Shown one piece after another: positions 11,811-23,184 of a stretch of DNA of 64,000 nt. Each line of letters starts with the position of its first letter. Position 1 is the stretch's first letter. The notes below the pieces were generated by a model. The model made no database searches. It worked only from the letters and a program-made list of their open reading frames with translations, and was not told where the DNA came from. A program made the translations under genes and the position numbers. This DNA is from Ceraceosorus guamensis (lineage: Eukaryota; Basidiomycota; Exobasidiomycetes; Ceraceosorales; Ceraceosoraceae), in contig NW_020290053.1 of assembly GCF_003144195.1 (NCBI RefSeq), positions 46,551 to 110,550 on the forward strand, read 5' to 3'.

Positions 11811-12225
11811 CTGTCGGAAGAAGAAGCACGTCCACGTCATGACTCAGCGCAGCTGCCCTCGCGAGACATTCTTTCGAGCGACCACTCACTCTGACTTTGG
11901 CAACATTCGGGCAGGCTGTTGCGCGGCAGTGACTAACTGCCTCCCTCAAATGAGGCCCATCCTGTTGCCAGTAGTGTCGATATCTGCCTATCCACGGTTC
12001 CCGAGTGTCCGGCTCCTTGCCCAGAGGTAATGGGTGTGGGTAAGTAACACCATTGGGATGCGCTAGCAGCCTATTGAGCGTTGCTTCGTAGTTTGCCACC
12101 TCTCGTTTGTACACGCTATTTCCCTGCACACCGTCTGAGAGAGTTACGAGTAGGATGAAGAAATGCAAAAGCAAAGTCGGAAGGAGCGGTGTGGAACGTC
12201 GTGCATGAAAAAGCATTGCCTTCAT
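6038..12225 (-). CDS. Modular secreted protein, about 1,888 aa, seven exon-encoded repeats
   Basis: Eight-exon model, 5' to 3': 12225-11890, 11810-10653, 10589-9606, 9530-9291, 9214-8021, 7925-7401, 7332-6871, 6805-6038. All seven introns are 63-95 nt, GT-AG and phase 0, and every exon length is a multiple of three. Exon 1 carries a signal peptide (ATG 12225; hydrophobic core LLPTLLLHFFILLVTL, then GVQGNS). Exons 2-8 each encode one diverged module. Near its start a module has a Y-x-W/F-x-D/E segment, then about 30 residues later L-A-P-G-x-x-Y/F-R/Q and a G-x-x-Y/F-x-G-P/A-P turn. Most modules end, just before the intron, with a helix and a C-x4-C or C-x5-C pair. Disordered Ser/Pro/Arg-rich linkers lie between. 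The C-terminus has a basic patch (PRDRKRMR) followed by an acidic one. I recognise no family. A secreted, possibly effector-like or cell-wall role is inference. The acceptor of exon 6 (GAAAG) is the weakest junction. Separate tandem genes are unlikely because only exon 1 has a leader. Confidence 0.72.
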
Positions 12226-13191
12226 TCGCTTCTTGGTGGACGAGATTGCGCAGCCTCGAAAGGTGTCAGGAGGCGAGAATGAGGCCGTAATGCATTGACG
12301 AAAATCGCTCTCTGTGTTCAGGCCAGCTGACACGGCAGCAGCGCGCTTCATGCGGCGAGGTAGAGAGAAGAGGAAAAGCTCAATCTCGAGAAAGTCGATG
12401 CCCACAAGGGGAAAAAAAAGCCGGGTGTGGAAGAACAGACCAAAGATGGGAACAGGGTGCGGGTGGTCCATTCGCATTGACGCGGACTGCTTTTCAACAA
12501 GACCCCCCTGATTGTGGCGAACGCGGATTCTTTTTGCATGGAAGAGGCGACCAACACACGGGCATTTGTGCCGCATACAACGCCGGCCACATTTGGCCAC
12601 CCACGCGGGCAGCGAGTGGCGAGGGTTCAGCGCGATCCGTAGCCAGCCCAGGCTAGCGGTCTTTGTGCCTGCCCACCGTGCACATCGAAACTCCGCGTGG
12701 CGTGCGCCCAGCTTCGCCACCCTATTCCCCCTTTCTTTCCCCTGAGGCAAAATCCTCATTCTGTCTCGTCTGGTAGCGCGGGATGAGTCATCGGAATGTG
12801 GGTAAGGGAAAGAGTATAATTGATCGTGTTGACCCCGTTCGCCCGTCCGCCCGTTCGTCATTTGTCGCTCCTGTTTCCCCATTCGTCTGTTGCCCTTGGT
12901 TCTTTTGCCGTTCGCCACCAGTAGCAATGCGCTAGATGGACGTTGCAGCGAAGACTCGATCAGATTGGTCGCTCGGAGCGACAGGCTGTGCCACTCGAGA
13001 TGGGCACCGCTCGCGCCAAAGCCCCGTCAGAGCTATGGGTGCTGTGTCGGAGGTGCGATGTTGAAGTGGCTCCGCTGACTCGGGCTGCAATTTGCGTGCT
13101 GCTTCGGCATGCTCGTACCAGCAGAGAGAGATGGGCGCGTGACCCGCACTCAACCCTTCGGATCGGGCGCTCATGCTGCAGTGCTCCATCC
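12226..13191. other. Intergenic, upstream of modular gene and downstream of PLC-like gene
   Basis: About 970 bp between two minus-strand genes; it must hold the modular gene's promoter and the 3' end of the PLC-like gene. A TTATAC element on the minus strand near 12816-12821 is too far (about 590 bp) from the start codon to be called with confidence. No protein is evident. Confidence 0.4.
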
Positions 13192-14727
13192 TCAGACGAA
13201 ATTAGCGAGAATGATGAGCCTCACCACTTCCTGAGCGATGAGGTCCGCTTCGAAAAAGTCGATGGCAAAGATACAAGCCAATCCCCTTTTCGCTGCTGCC
13301 GCGAAAGTCTTGCCCTCACTCGTTGGTGGCGGCGGCGGCGGGCCGGATTGCGCGTCGAGATGCTGCTGGAGCAGAAAGAGGAGCCTCTGGTTCATGCCTT
13401 GCACCCTCAAGCAGGGAGGATTGGATATGCCTCGCGCGACGATGGGGGGAAGAGCCAAAGGGAAAGAGCTGCCGTTGCAAAAGTTGAGAGCGAGGGAAGG
13501 GGCATCTGCTCGTTTCTTGTCCAGCAGCGTGCCGATCAGCTCCACCTTGCGCAGCGCAGTCGAGCTGGACATGATGCCGGACATTTTGTACGCATCTTGG
13601 ATGTGCACCGATTGCGCTGGGTTGGTCAAGTGGAAGGAGAAGCTGCGTGCAGGGTGGGAAAGGTGGGCGCGTCGATGAATGACGAGGCTCGTGCACGCAC
13701 GCACACAAAGCCCATAGCCCACATGAGTGATGGCCACCGCCCTTGCCCTCGCCCTCGCCCTCGCCATCACCATCACACCCCCCCACTCACACGTCATCTA
13801 GCCCATCTGGCCATCTCCTCGCATTGATGCCCCATCTGCCCAGTCTATCCTGCCTGCCCTCCTGCCTACCGAACCTGGAGAATAACACCATCCGACCCCT
13901 GACATCCTTCAATCGGGGTATCTCATCCTTCAAGTACCACCACGCCTCGTTCGGATCGATGTACGCCTCGTACAAAAAGTCGACCCACTCGTCCGGCGTA
14001 ACCTTCATCCCCCCTTCAGGCTTTAGCGAGAGAACTACAGTCTCTGCCGTCCAAGATGGCCCCGCGGGGAGGGGATGGGCAAGGGTGAGGGCATGAGTGT
14101 GCGTGGAGAATTGACGTGATTGTAGGGTCGCAGTCGCGGCTGCTCACCTCCTTTGCCCACTGCGCTCAACCATTGGCTGACATCCATCAGCACCCTTCCA
14201 AAGTCCATCTTTTGATCCGTGATGCCATGAAAAGCCCACATTCTCCAATCTTTTCTCTGCTCATCCAACGGGCTCTTCACCTTCAAAGCCGCCCTCCCGC
14301 TCTCGCTCTCGCTCTCGCTCTTCTCCGCACGTGCGCCCACAGTCGCGCCGCATTGCGACTGCTGCGCATGCGCCGAGTCGAGTGCGGATGCGGATGCGGA
14401 TGCGGAGTGGAAGCGCTTGATGCCGATCCGAATGTCGAAGAAGCGCACGCCTCCGTTCAATTGTTGCAGCACGCTGCGCGTCTGACATTGCGAGACGGGC
14501 CAGCCGGATCGGGCCAGCGTCTCGTGCGTGCCTGGAAGCGCCAAGTCGGATAGGGAGATGTGGTTGGGCAAACGAGAGAGGAAAGAGGAGGCTTGGATGG
14601 GGAGTGCGCTTGAGCACGCGCTGCTCTTCTTCTTCTCGTCTGCGCTCGCGCTCGTGCTCGTGCTCCTACTCGCACTTGACTGCGACTGCTCCGTCGGCAA
14701 GGCTTCGGTCCAGCGCAGACAAGGCAT
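13192..14727 (-). CDS. PLC-like phosphodiesterase (PI-PLC X domain), 427 aa
   Basis: Three exons: 14727-14148, 14043-13791, 13642-13192; introns in phases 1 and 2, total 1,284 nt in frame. The protein matches the bacterial-type PI-specific phospholipase C X domain. LALPGTHETL carries the first catalytic His (about residue 68), RFFDIRIG follows at about 95-102, and WAFHGITDQ carries the second His (about 167). Later come the conserved LKDVRGRMVLFSRFG segment and GRWGINARRW. Family members cleave phosphatidylinositol or GPI by acid-base catalysis through these two histidines. A Ser/Glu-rich insertion (about residues 108-160) separates FFDIR from the second His. No signal peptide is obvious from the chosen ATG; other in-frame starts lie further upstream, so the N-terminus is uncertain. 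The exact substrate cannot be told from sequence. Confidence 0.8.
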
Positions 14728-15240
14728 TGCTCCTTGCGCGTGGAGAGGGAATTGCTTGAAAATGTGAAGGGTCTGCTCCGTCTTTGTCGAATGCGTGGAG
14801 TATTGGAGGGTGAGATGGGAGCAGGTGAAGGATGCACGGATCGGAGGAAGGCAGTGAGGCATCAAGGGATGAGGGGAGGGGGAAGGGATGCAATTGCGAG
14901 TGAGGGGCAAGTCAAGTGTAGCCCCGTCTGTCACTCAGACTGTTCAAGCAAAGTCACAGTCATCAGCGGTGAGTCCCGCAACCACCGCACTCACGCACTT
15001 TTCGCCAAGGCAAGCAGGAACATAAGCTGCGCTGCGCTGCGCTTTCTCCGCGCGCCGCCTCCGTCAGCTCACGGAACGTGCGTGCGTGCGTGCGTGCGTG
15101 CGCGCGCGTGCAAGCCGTTGAGCATGCATGCATGCCAGCTATACAGAATAGACGGGTGACTTGATTGTATACAGTAGTACGGTACAAATTGGAGGAGCTA
15201 CTCTGGATTCGACCGCGTGCACCGTTCGCCCAGTCGGCGA

Positions 15241-15620
15241 ATTCAAGATCGCGATCACGAATCTTGAATCTGATGTATCACAGCTCAAGACCAACAACGA
15301 TCTTGCATTCATTCAAATTGAACCTCGACTCAAAATCTTTTGACTTGCACCACGAAAAATCGATTCGGCATTCACTATCAAGAATCGTGAATGAAGGTTC
15401 CGATTTCAGCAACTCGACACACCATTCAAGAGTCACGATTCAATTTGATTCTCCGATTCGATCCCTGCACTCAAGACTAATCAAATCGAGAATTTGAATC
15501 CTGACTCGATCACGTGCAGCATGCAGCTGTGGGCTCATGCGCTCCTTCTCACAACAAATCTTGAATCACCAATCAAAATCCTGAATCGTGTGTATTCAGA
15601 TTGTGAATCGTGAATCGTCT
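15241..15620. repeat. GAATC/GATTC-rich tract
   Basis: GAATC and its complement recur at irregular spacing, often as TCAAGATTC, GAATCGTGAATC or TTGAATC. Similar but shorter tracts occur near 15,945-16,250, 35,640-35,700, 44,295-44,330 and 49,030-49,140, always between genes. Confidence 0.6.
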
Positions 15621-16824
15621 TTTTGACGCTGACGTCATGCGCTGCTGCTACTGCTCAAAACTCGTGCATTTCTCCGATTTCGCAGCTCTTCGCGAGCTAA
15701 GCTTTGGGACTTTTTGTTGTTCGGCGAGCGGCCCTGGACATGGATGTGCTGGACGTCGACATCGACATCGCCATGGCCATCGCTATCGCTGTGCGCAGCC
15801 AAGCGTCACCAGAGTCGAGAGTCACGAGTTCAGCAGATGTAGACCAACCTTGAAGTCGCTCGCTCGGAGCAAAGCCACACGTGTGTTATCGGGGAAATCA
15901 CACGCATACGTCATAAAGTTTGAGACTCGAGCCGGCCCTCATCGTGAATCGTGAATCGCGAATTTGAATGCAATTGACACATTCAAGATTCACATTCCCT
16001 CAAGCACAATGGAATGTCCAACATCATATCACAATCACAGGGACGCCAGTGTGGGCTTGGCCGAGTGCGGGACGCAACCAGCATCGTGACAGCACGTATA
16101 GTCAACATCAGGAACGCGAGGCGCGGCGCTATAGCTTGCAAGACGAGTTCCCGATGAGTCACTTGTATGACCCTCGAGTCCTGTTGCGTGGTCACTCGCT
16201 CCATCGTGAATGTTATCCGAATCAAGAATCAAGAATCAAGAATGCAGGTCCGAAACTTGATCAAAGAAGGTGCGAATATATAGCGTGCGTGCGTGCATGC
16301 ATGCAGGGCGAGCAATTAAGGGTCTAGCCAACGCGTGACAAGTCGTGAGTCGCGCGACATCTTGCGCTTGCTTGCTTGCTTGCTTGCTTGGATATGCATT
16401 TCCAGCTCCGACAGCCGTGAGTACAGACCCGACTGCGGGGCTTCAATTCTCGTCCAATTACCAAAGCAAAAGCAAAAAGACCCCCCCTCCTCTAGCTCAT
16501 TTTGCCCCAACTCCAAGCCGTCTGCTCATTCAGTCAGTCGTGCTATGTGGCTTGTGATCCAGATTGGGCCCGCGCAGGTCCGCTACAGGCAGGCAGGTGA
16601 AGTGGGGGCGATCGAGCATCGATGCCGTGTACCGGTACAGGCCCTGCCCAGGCTCGCACGCATCACGCATCACGCATCACGAATCGTGAAGCGTGGATGG
16701 AGGTGCGGAGGTCGAAGCTGTGGCTATGCATACGTCATTGATGCGATTGTTGGCTGCGTGCTGGTCTCTCGAGTCAGTCAGTCCAAAGAAGGCTGGCGCA
16801 TCTCACTCGGCGAAGGCGTGAAAG

Positions 16825-16832
16825 TATATAAG
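16825..16832 (+). promoter_or_regulatory. TATA box (TATATAAG) of the aquaporin gene
   Basis: TATATAAG lies 141 bp upstream of the aquaporin start codon at 16973. Confidence 0.55.
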
Positions 16833-16972
16833 TGCGACATTCACCTCTCCTGCATGGCCCGCTCGCCCACCTCTGGCGCGTCAAGCTTCTCCATACATTC
16901 CCACGCCCTTAGCGGCACTCACCTTGCTTTACAGCGCTTGCGTCAACACAATCCCCTTGCTAGGCAGGCAGG

Positions 16973-18463
16973 ATGACCTTTGCGCAAGATCTAGTGGCAG
17001 CGCTGGGCGAGTTTGTAGGCACCACGCTCTTCCTGCTCTTGGCGCTAGGCGGAGCAAAAACAGCGACGTATTCGCGCAGTGCAGCGCAGACCGAAGGGTT
17101 GGAGACGACGCTAGGCAATCAGACCATCCTCTTTATCGCGTGTTCCTTTGGTCTTTCACTGCTCATAACCGCTTGGATGTTTTACCGCATCACTGGAGGT
17201 CTCTTCAATCCAGCCATCACTTTCGCCTTGTGGCTCGTAGGCGCCGTTCCCGCTTTCAGAGCCATACTGCTCGTCCTTGCTCAATTATTGGGCGGCATTG
17301 CCGGCGCTGCCCTCGTCGCTGCCCTCACGCCTTTCGGTGGAGCGGATAGCACAAGGACTACGTTGGAGCCCGGCATCAATATCGGTCAGGGTCTCATGAT
17401 CGAAGCGTTCTTGACTGCCATACTCGTCTTTTCAGTGCTCATGCTAGCTGCCGAGAAGCACCGTTCGTGAGTCGAGGGGTGCGGGGGGGCACAGCACAAC
17501 CGAAACGCTTCTTGAAGCCCCTTCCCCCAATACTGAGACATCCTCCCTCCCCCCGGGCTTCTGCAAGCACTTATTTGGCACCCATCGGTATCGGACTCAC
17601 GATCTTCGCTTGCCATCTCTTCGGAGTTCTCTGGACAGGTTGTGGCATCAACCCCGCTCGCGCTTTCGGTCCGAGCGTAGTGTCCGCCTCTTTCCCATCC
17701 TATCACTGGATCTACCACGTGGGGCCACTGATCGGAGCACTCATAGCAGTCAGCTTCTACACTGCTCTCAAAGCCTTTGACTACACCACGATTGTATTTG
17801 GCCAGGATGCGGATCATGCGGAATCGACGACGCAGAACCCTTTGAGCAGGATCACGAGTAGGGGAGGTAGTAGTAAAGGCAGGCTGTACGTCATCAGGAA
17901 AAAGGTCAAGAGAGGAGGAGGTAGAAAGACGAGCGTGAGCTTGAGCGCTTCGACGAAAGGAGGCGATGGGCTGCCGTTGCACAGCGCAACTGAAAAGGTC
18001 AGCAGCGGCGCGGAAGGTATCAGCGATCCGAATACGGCGCAACATCCAGACGTGCAGCTGAATGCTCTCACAGCAGCTCTTCAATCGGGCGAGGCGGTGA
18101 TCCTGGACATGTCTTCTCTGGAAGTCACAGCTGCTCCGCCCGGCTCCGCTGCTCTAAGAGACACGGGAGTGGATGTCGACGGAGGAGCAATTGGAGCGCC
18201 GGGCTCTGCCAATAATGCCCCTAGTGCCATGCAAGATCTCCTCACCACTTCAGTCCCTGTCACCGGCGTACCCAGCATGAGAGCAGACGCGCAGAATACG
18301 GGCGGTTTGCAAGCGCCTGGAAGCGTCGAGGGAGGGTGAGTGTGGAAAGAGCGTCGTAATATACATAGGCACAGGCTGATTGACATGATGGTTGGGTCCA
18401 ATTTCACGTCTTGCCCTTAGGTTGGCTTTGGTGCCCAAGCTGGGTCAGGCCTTGGGCTCTTGA
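16973..18463 (+). CDS. Aquaporin (MIP family), 434 aa
   Basis: Exons 16973-17466, 17568-18335 and 18421-18463; total 1,305 nt in frame, both introns GTGAGT...AG in phase 2. The channel core covers about residues 1-245 with six predicted membrane helices. The first NPA motif is at about 79-81 (GLFNPAIT) and the second at about 193-195 (TGCGINPARAFGP), with the pore Arg right after the second NPA and a Cys three residues before it, as in mammalian AQP1. This argues for a water channel rather than an aquaglyceroporin, which normally has Asp after the second NPA (NPARD). The last 190 or so residues are a low-complexity Ser/Gly/Ala-rich cytoplasmic tail, longer than usual. The last exon adds only 15 residues; without that intron the protein would stop at 18339. 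A TATA box lies 141 bp upstream. Confidence 0.88.
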
Positions 18464-18657
18464 CACGAGCGTCGACACGCTTCCAATGCCTTTTTGGATG
18501 TGCACAGCCAGCCTCGCTTATCACGACGATACTTGGCCGTGGTGGAGTGATGACACTCCCAGTACGTGCTCAAGACATGCGCCTCACTGCCAATAATCTA
18601 TGTAATTGCTCTTCTTCGCGTCTGCTCTGGGTAGCGTCAAATGGGCAACTTCGTCTG

Positions 18658-20049
18658 TCACAGCGCAATGTTCCTTCTGGCCATCAGCTGATCATTGTTC
18701 ACCCGCTCCCGCTCCCGCTTGCGGCTTCCGCCTCCATTTGGCATGGATTTCTTCTTGGCCAGATACTCTGCCCAAGCTCGAGCAGACCGACTCGTAGCGG
18801 GCCAAGCGTGGTTCACACGGCGATCCGTTGCAATTCTAGGGGTAGGCGCAAAGTATCGATCGTCAGGAGAGTTTCGTGCGCTACCGTGCCACGCTTTCGA
18901 CGCTGGACGTCTCATCGCAGTAGGGGTGCCCTTCATGGCATATCGCTTGCTCGAAATATGCGCTTCGCTCTCCAAAAGAGCGATCTCTACCTCTTCCCAG
19001 TCCGGGGACTCTCTGGTCTTGCTGAGCTCCTCCAAATTTGGCAGGTCGAGCTCGAGATGGCGCCAGAGTGCCGTTCTGTGAGCGCATGTACGGCTCGGCT
19101 CGACCGGACTGCCCTCTTGCGTCATGGTGAGCCGTGGAGCGAACCTCGGAAGCGTACGCCGCTCTGCGGTCCTTCATAAGCAGCCTTCTGCGTTTGTTCC
19201 TGATCCATTGGCGTCGCATCATCTGTTCGGCACTCCTATTGCCGCTCGAAGGACTCCAATCCTTCTTCAAGTAGATGGTATGCACCTCCGGATCATCTCG
19301 GGAAAATTCCAAAGTCTGCTCATCGGGCTGGGTGGATGCGGCGGGCGAGATGATGGGCGGATGTCTTGCTAGACCCGTCGTGAGGGCTTGTCCCTCTGCC
19401 GTTCTTCGCTTTTCCTCGCACCTGATAACGTCCCGCCCTGCTCGCGTCGCCCACGACTTTGTGCACGCCTCCGTCGAGTATGTGAAAGGAGCACATTTCA
19501 CCCAAGACAGTCTCGATGGTACTTGTTCACCAAGGCCGCCAAAGCTGCCCGGGAGTTCCAATTATCCTTGCCTGGATGGACGTCGAGGAGATTTGGTATG
19601 CGAACCACTAGGACACGCGCGCGGTGGAAAAGAGTCAGCAGTGGTGTTAGCATAGAGACCGCAGTGCGTTGCTATTCAAGACTGAGTGTCTCAGTGTTCC
19701 ACTCACTTTGAGATGCATGACCCAGCACAGGCTTTACCGTGGACGGTCGCACTTTGCCAAGCAGCTGTGAAGCTCGTGCTTCTGCTGTCCTTCCAAGCTC
19801 TTCCGGTACGTTGCCTCTCGGTAGCAGAGCGAACTTCGCATCTACCGCCGAGGCTTCCAGCTTCTGCGCAGAAAAACAAGAGGAGAACGCATCAGGAAAA
19901 GTGGCTAGCGGCTTAGCTGCACAGCGCATATTCACAACGATAAAAGCAGCTGCGCAGATTGCTACTTGCAAGATGCAAAGGAGCCGAAAAAAGCTCGCGC
20001 CCGAATGCCGCCGCTTTCGAGTGCAACTGGAGGTGAGAGCGCTACTCAT
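18658..20049 (-). CDS. Signal-anchored or secreted protein, 376 aa, unknown
   Basis: Four exons: 20049-19707, 19607-19502, 19421-19158, 19075-18658; intron phases 1, 2, 2; total 1,131 nt in frame. All introns are GT-AG and 80-99 nt; the third donor is GTACGC. After a short basic start (about 15 residues) comes one long hydrophobic segment (FFRLLCILQVAICAAAFIVV, about 20-40). It could be a signal peptide or a type II membrane anchor. The rest is hydrophilic, rich in Arg, Ser and acidic stretches such as PDWEEVEIALLESE, with no recognised domain. Its 3' end converges on the aquaporin gene with about 195 bp between the stops. Function unknown. Confidence 0.6.
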
Positions 20050-21995
20050 AGTGACGCGATTGGCAAGAGCTATGAATGCGAAGAGCCTTGAGAGGGGTTA
20101 ACATGTACGACTGCTGAAGATCAGTGAGTCGAAAGCTCAATCAGCCCACTCATCACCTTTGTCAACCAGCGACGAGCAGGGCAATCTGTTGAGTCGGACA
20201 GAAAGCGCACGACAAGCAAGGGTCTCATCAAGAGGCCATTTCATTCGCTTGAGCCTCCTCCCTCTTGTTGCTTTTCCATTGTCAGTCCTTCCGCAGCTTC
20301 GTTTTGCAATCTCCACCTCTTGACCGACGTCGCCACTCGTTGTCTTGGCCCTAGCCTCACACCTCGTCCGGAGCTGTGCGGTGGCTGTAGCGTACTGCAC
20401 CACCCTGCTGCTGCAGATATGCGCGTGGCTGTGGTCTATGAGCAAATGTGGTGGAGAAGGCGCACCGCACCGCTCCGCGCTCAAAGACCGCGCCACTCGA
20501 CTGGCATGTTCAAGGTCCACCTCTCCATCACTCGCGACTCTGTGCAAGCGCGTGGCGGCTGGTGGCTGGTGGCAAATTTCCGTGCTTGCCAGCCAGTGCA
20601 AGTGCACGCAGCATGGCCACCCAGTCGACCTACGTGTGATGAGTCGGGATGGCGCTCCTTTGCAGGTTGTCCAACTTGTGTGTTCGTTCGGCTTGCTCAC
20701 TCCTCATTATTCTTGACTCGATGCAGATGGTCGCAATCTCGACGATTGAGCAGCTTTTTCCAATGCGCAAGCAATGATGACTCGCTGATCACAACTTGAC
20801 GCTTGCTGGACATCGTGATTGGAACTGAAGCAGACGGTCGCAACACTCGGGACTATTCATGAATGCTCAAACCACGCACCCAGCAAGTCTCGGCGGCCGT
20901 CTGTTTTCGTACAAGGTGCGCGCGGTCCGCATCGAAATTCGTGCGCTCATCATCGGCGTAGCCATTAGAATTTTAATGAAGGCGCGCTTCAGCCCATCTA
21001 CTGCCTCATTTGATTCATGTGATGCGGAGAGCGCCAGCCGCTCATCATCATATACGACCGGCGGCACTCAGAAGGCTCTTTCACGGCGGGCTCGCGCAGG
21101 TATTTATACCGGAACGTACATATACCGGTACATACACAAGCCATGCGCGCCAGCCGCCCCTCGATGCTGTCGTCGCATCAACGAGACAAGAAGCCATCCT
21201 AGCTGTGCGCCCGCCGTACCCAAAATATCAAGATCGCGCGTCAGACATCCCTTGCATCGCACATTCGATCGATCGAGCGCACCAGCAGCAGCATGACGCT
21301 GTGCCGCCTGCTCTGCACCACCATCGCGCTGGGTCTGCTTGTCAGACGTACCAGCAAGGATTCTCGCGCGGCAGACCGAGCAGCAGCTGAGCGATCTGCG
21401 CGCAGAAAGAGGGAACAGAAAAAGGCGCGACAGATGCCAGCTGGAGCGTTTGGCACGCGCGTCTGGGGCGCGAGAGAGCGAGAAGGCAGTTAGAAAGGAG
21501 GTGGGGGCGGGATTTGGACCGGAAGAAGAAGAAGAAGCAGAAACAGCAGAGCTCTCGACACGTGGGGCCCGATTGAGAGGGAGATGCGATTGCGAGCGCA
21601 AGTCATCGAGCTGGGCGCACATGTCCACTTCTGGATGCCTCTCTGCACGTCAGTCACTCACTGATCGAGTCATGACACCAGTCTCTGCGTCACTCTGGGA
21701 CGTCAACGATCATCTCGACTCTCACACTCGTGACTGCATCGCGAGCGCGACCTTTGTTTGTCTGTCGTGAGTGCGGCTTGTGGTTGAGAGATGCCCTGCT
21801 ACGCATCCGTACAAGTCTTGCCAGAACTTGCAGACGTGAGCTGACTCACCGACGGGGTCCTGCGTTCAGACATCCACACTGTGCCAGTCTCAACGATGAG
21901 CAGGAGCAAAATCGAGAGCGAAAATTTCCTCGAATGATTCCATTGAAAGCGGAAAAAAGGCTCGGATTTGGTTTGAGGAGAGGAGAGCAAGCATA
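20050..21995. other. Intergenic, no supported gene
   Basis: Open frames occur on both strands (for example 20700-20137 and 21628-21104 minus) but none has a leader, domain or splice pattern. Near 21,098-21,140 two short TATA/CCGGTA-containing near-palindromes lie close together (GGTATTTATACCGG and TATACCGGTACATA); their meaning is unknown. Confidence 0.45.
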
Positions 21996-23184
21996 TCAAA
22001 TGCCCACCTCTTTCCAGCTCGCTGGCTTTCCAACATACTTGATCGCCTTGTCACCTGCCAACAAATTCTTGCCGACTTGTGCATAAGCGTCCGCCATCAT
22101 TCCCGCTTTCTTGCCTCCCAAATGTCCGAAAGCTGCAGCTATTCCTCCAAACTTGGTGATCATCGCTCCTGGCGCTCCGTACGTGAGACCCGCTTTGGCC
22201 TCTTGCACCAGCGCGCTAGGCTTGAAACCATTAACAGTCGCGTTGGCTACGGCTTTTGCCTGTGCACGAAGAGACATGGATGTCAGCAGCAGGGAAGATA
22301 CTACACGTCGGGTTGAGACAGAGACAAAGCCCACTCGGGCGGATTGGCTCCGCTACACTTACCGTGTCCGGGACTCTGCTCGCAACCGTGGCGATGCCTC
22401 TTCCAGCTCTTTGGGCAAAATTGGCCGTAGCTTCCGCAGCAGTGACGACCTTTTCACCCACCACCTTGGCCGCATCCGACACCGCGCCCCCCACTTTCTG
22501 AGCAGCGCTCTTGACCCCATCCCCAATCTTTTCCGCAACGCTCTTCACCCCTCCCCCAACCACTTCGGCCGCCTTTTTGATGCCGCCTCCCACCGTCTCG
22601 GCAGCTTTTTTGAACGCGTGACCTATCTTTTTGAAAATGTTGCGTCGATGCAAGGAGGGGGAAGGAGAAGCGGGCTGGAACACTTTTCTCCTGCCAAGCT
22701 CATCATCGATCAGCATGACTCCTCTCCCTAGACGGTCGTCCTCACTGCGACGATGCACGTGGGTGCTCGTCATGTCGGCCCGCAGTTCTCTAGTCCAAGA
22801 AGAGGGACCGCTCTTGCGCGACCTGTCGAGTCGCGCATCTGCCGCTCTCCAGCGAGGGCCATTCTTGCTCGTCGAGCTGGACCGCGTCCCACGCCGCCCT
22901 TGTGAAAGCTCGCGCGCCCGCAAGATTGCGGTGCTGCGCTCGAATTGTTGTGCGACCCGCGTCCGCGCATCGAGCTCCGAGGCGGCGAAGGTAGGTTGCT
23001 GTGCAAATTGCGTCGCCGTAGTCGAACCTCGCTGATCGAGGTGTCGAGCCATTGTCGAATTGCGCCGGGCAGAAGAGACTACTGGGGCAGCTCTCACTCC
23101 ACATCTTGGCACTTCGAACGCAATGATGAGGGCGATCAAGGTGAGCCAGAATAGCGCGTTACTACGAGATCGCCGCAGCGGCAT
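21996..23184 (-). CDS. Secreted protein with seven 11-residue amphipathic repeats, 361 aa
   Basis: Exons 23184-22363 and 22259-21996, phase-0 intron of 103 nt, total 1,086 nt. A signal peptide (about residues 1-32, core ALFWLTLIALIIAF, then VRAAP) is followed by an Arg/Ser-rich pro-like region with many dibasic sites. A LHRR site at about 178-181 directly precedes NIFKKIGHAFKK. From about residue 190 to 266 the sequence is seven consecutive 11-mers without gaps, for example GIKKAAEVVGG, GVKSVAEKIGD and GVKSAAQKVGG. Eleven-residue periodicity with Lys, Ala and Val in fixed positions is the pattern of lipid-binding amphipathic helices (apolipoproteins, synucleins, group 3 LEA proteins). The start also resembles cationic membrane-active peptides. 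Exon 2 adds an Ala/Gly-rich C-terminus (IAAAFGHLGGKKAG). No family assigned; membrane or lipid binding is inference. The 3' end could extend, as GTGGGC just before the stop is a weak donor. Confidence 0.7.

Larger units (their letters stand above)
14728..16972. other. Long intergenic region rich in GAATC/GATTC and GTGC repeats
   Basis: Lies between the divergent PLC-like (-) and aquaporin (+) genes. About 15,240-15,620 and 15,940-16,250 are packed with GAATC/GATTC words, including runs such as gaatcgtgaatcgtc. There are also tetranucleotide runs of GTGC (about 15,080-15,110), CATG (15,122-15,135 and 16,290-16,305) and CTTG (about 16,368-16,390), and CGCATCA repeats at 16,660-16,685. No convincing protein is seen. 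Confidence 0.6.

Noticed and set aside
9210-11840. Separate tandem genes for each module of the large secreted protein
   Set aside because: Modules lack their own leaders and start codons, and the phase-0 splice chain joins them without a break.
20137-20700. Minus-strand frame of 187 codons
   Set aside because: No domain, leader or intron signals; other frames here are equally open because the DNA is GC-rich.
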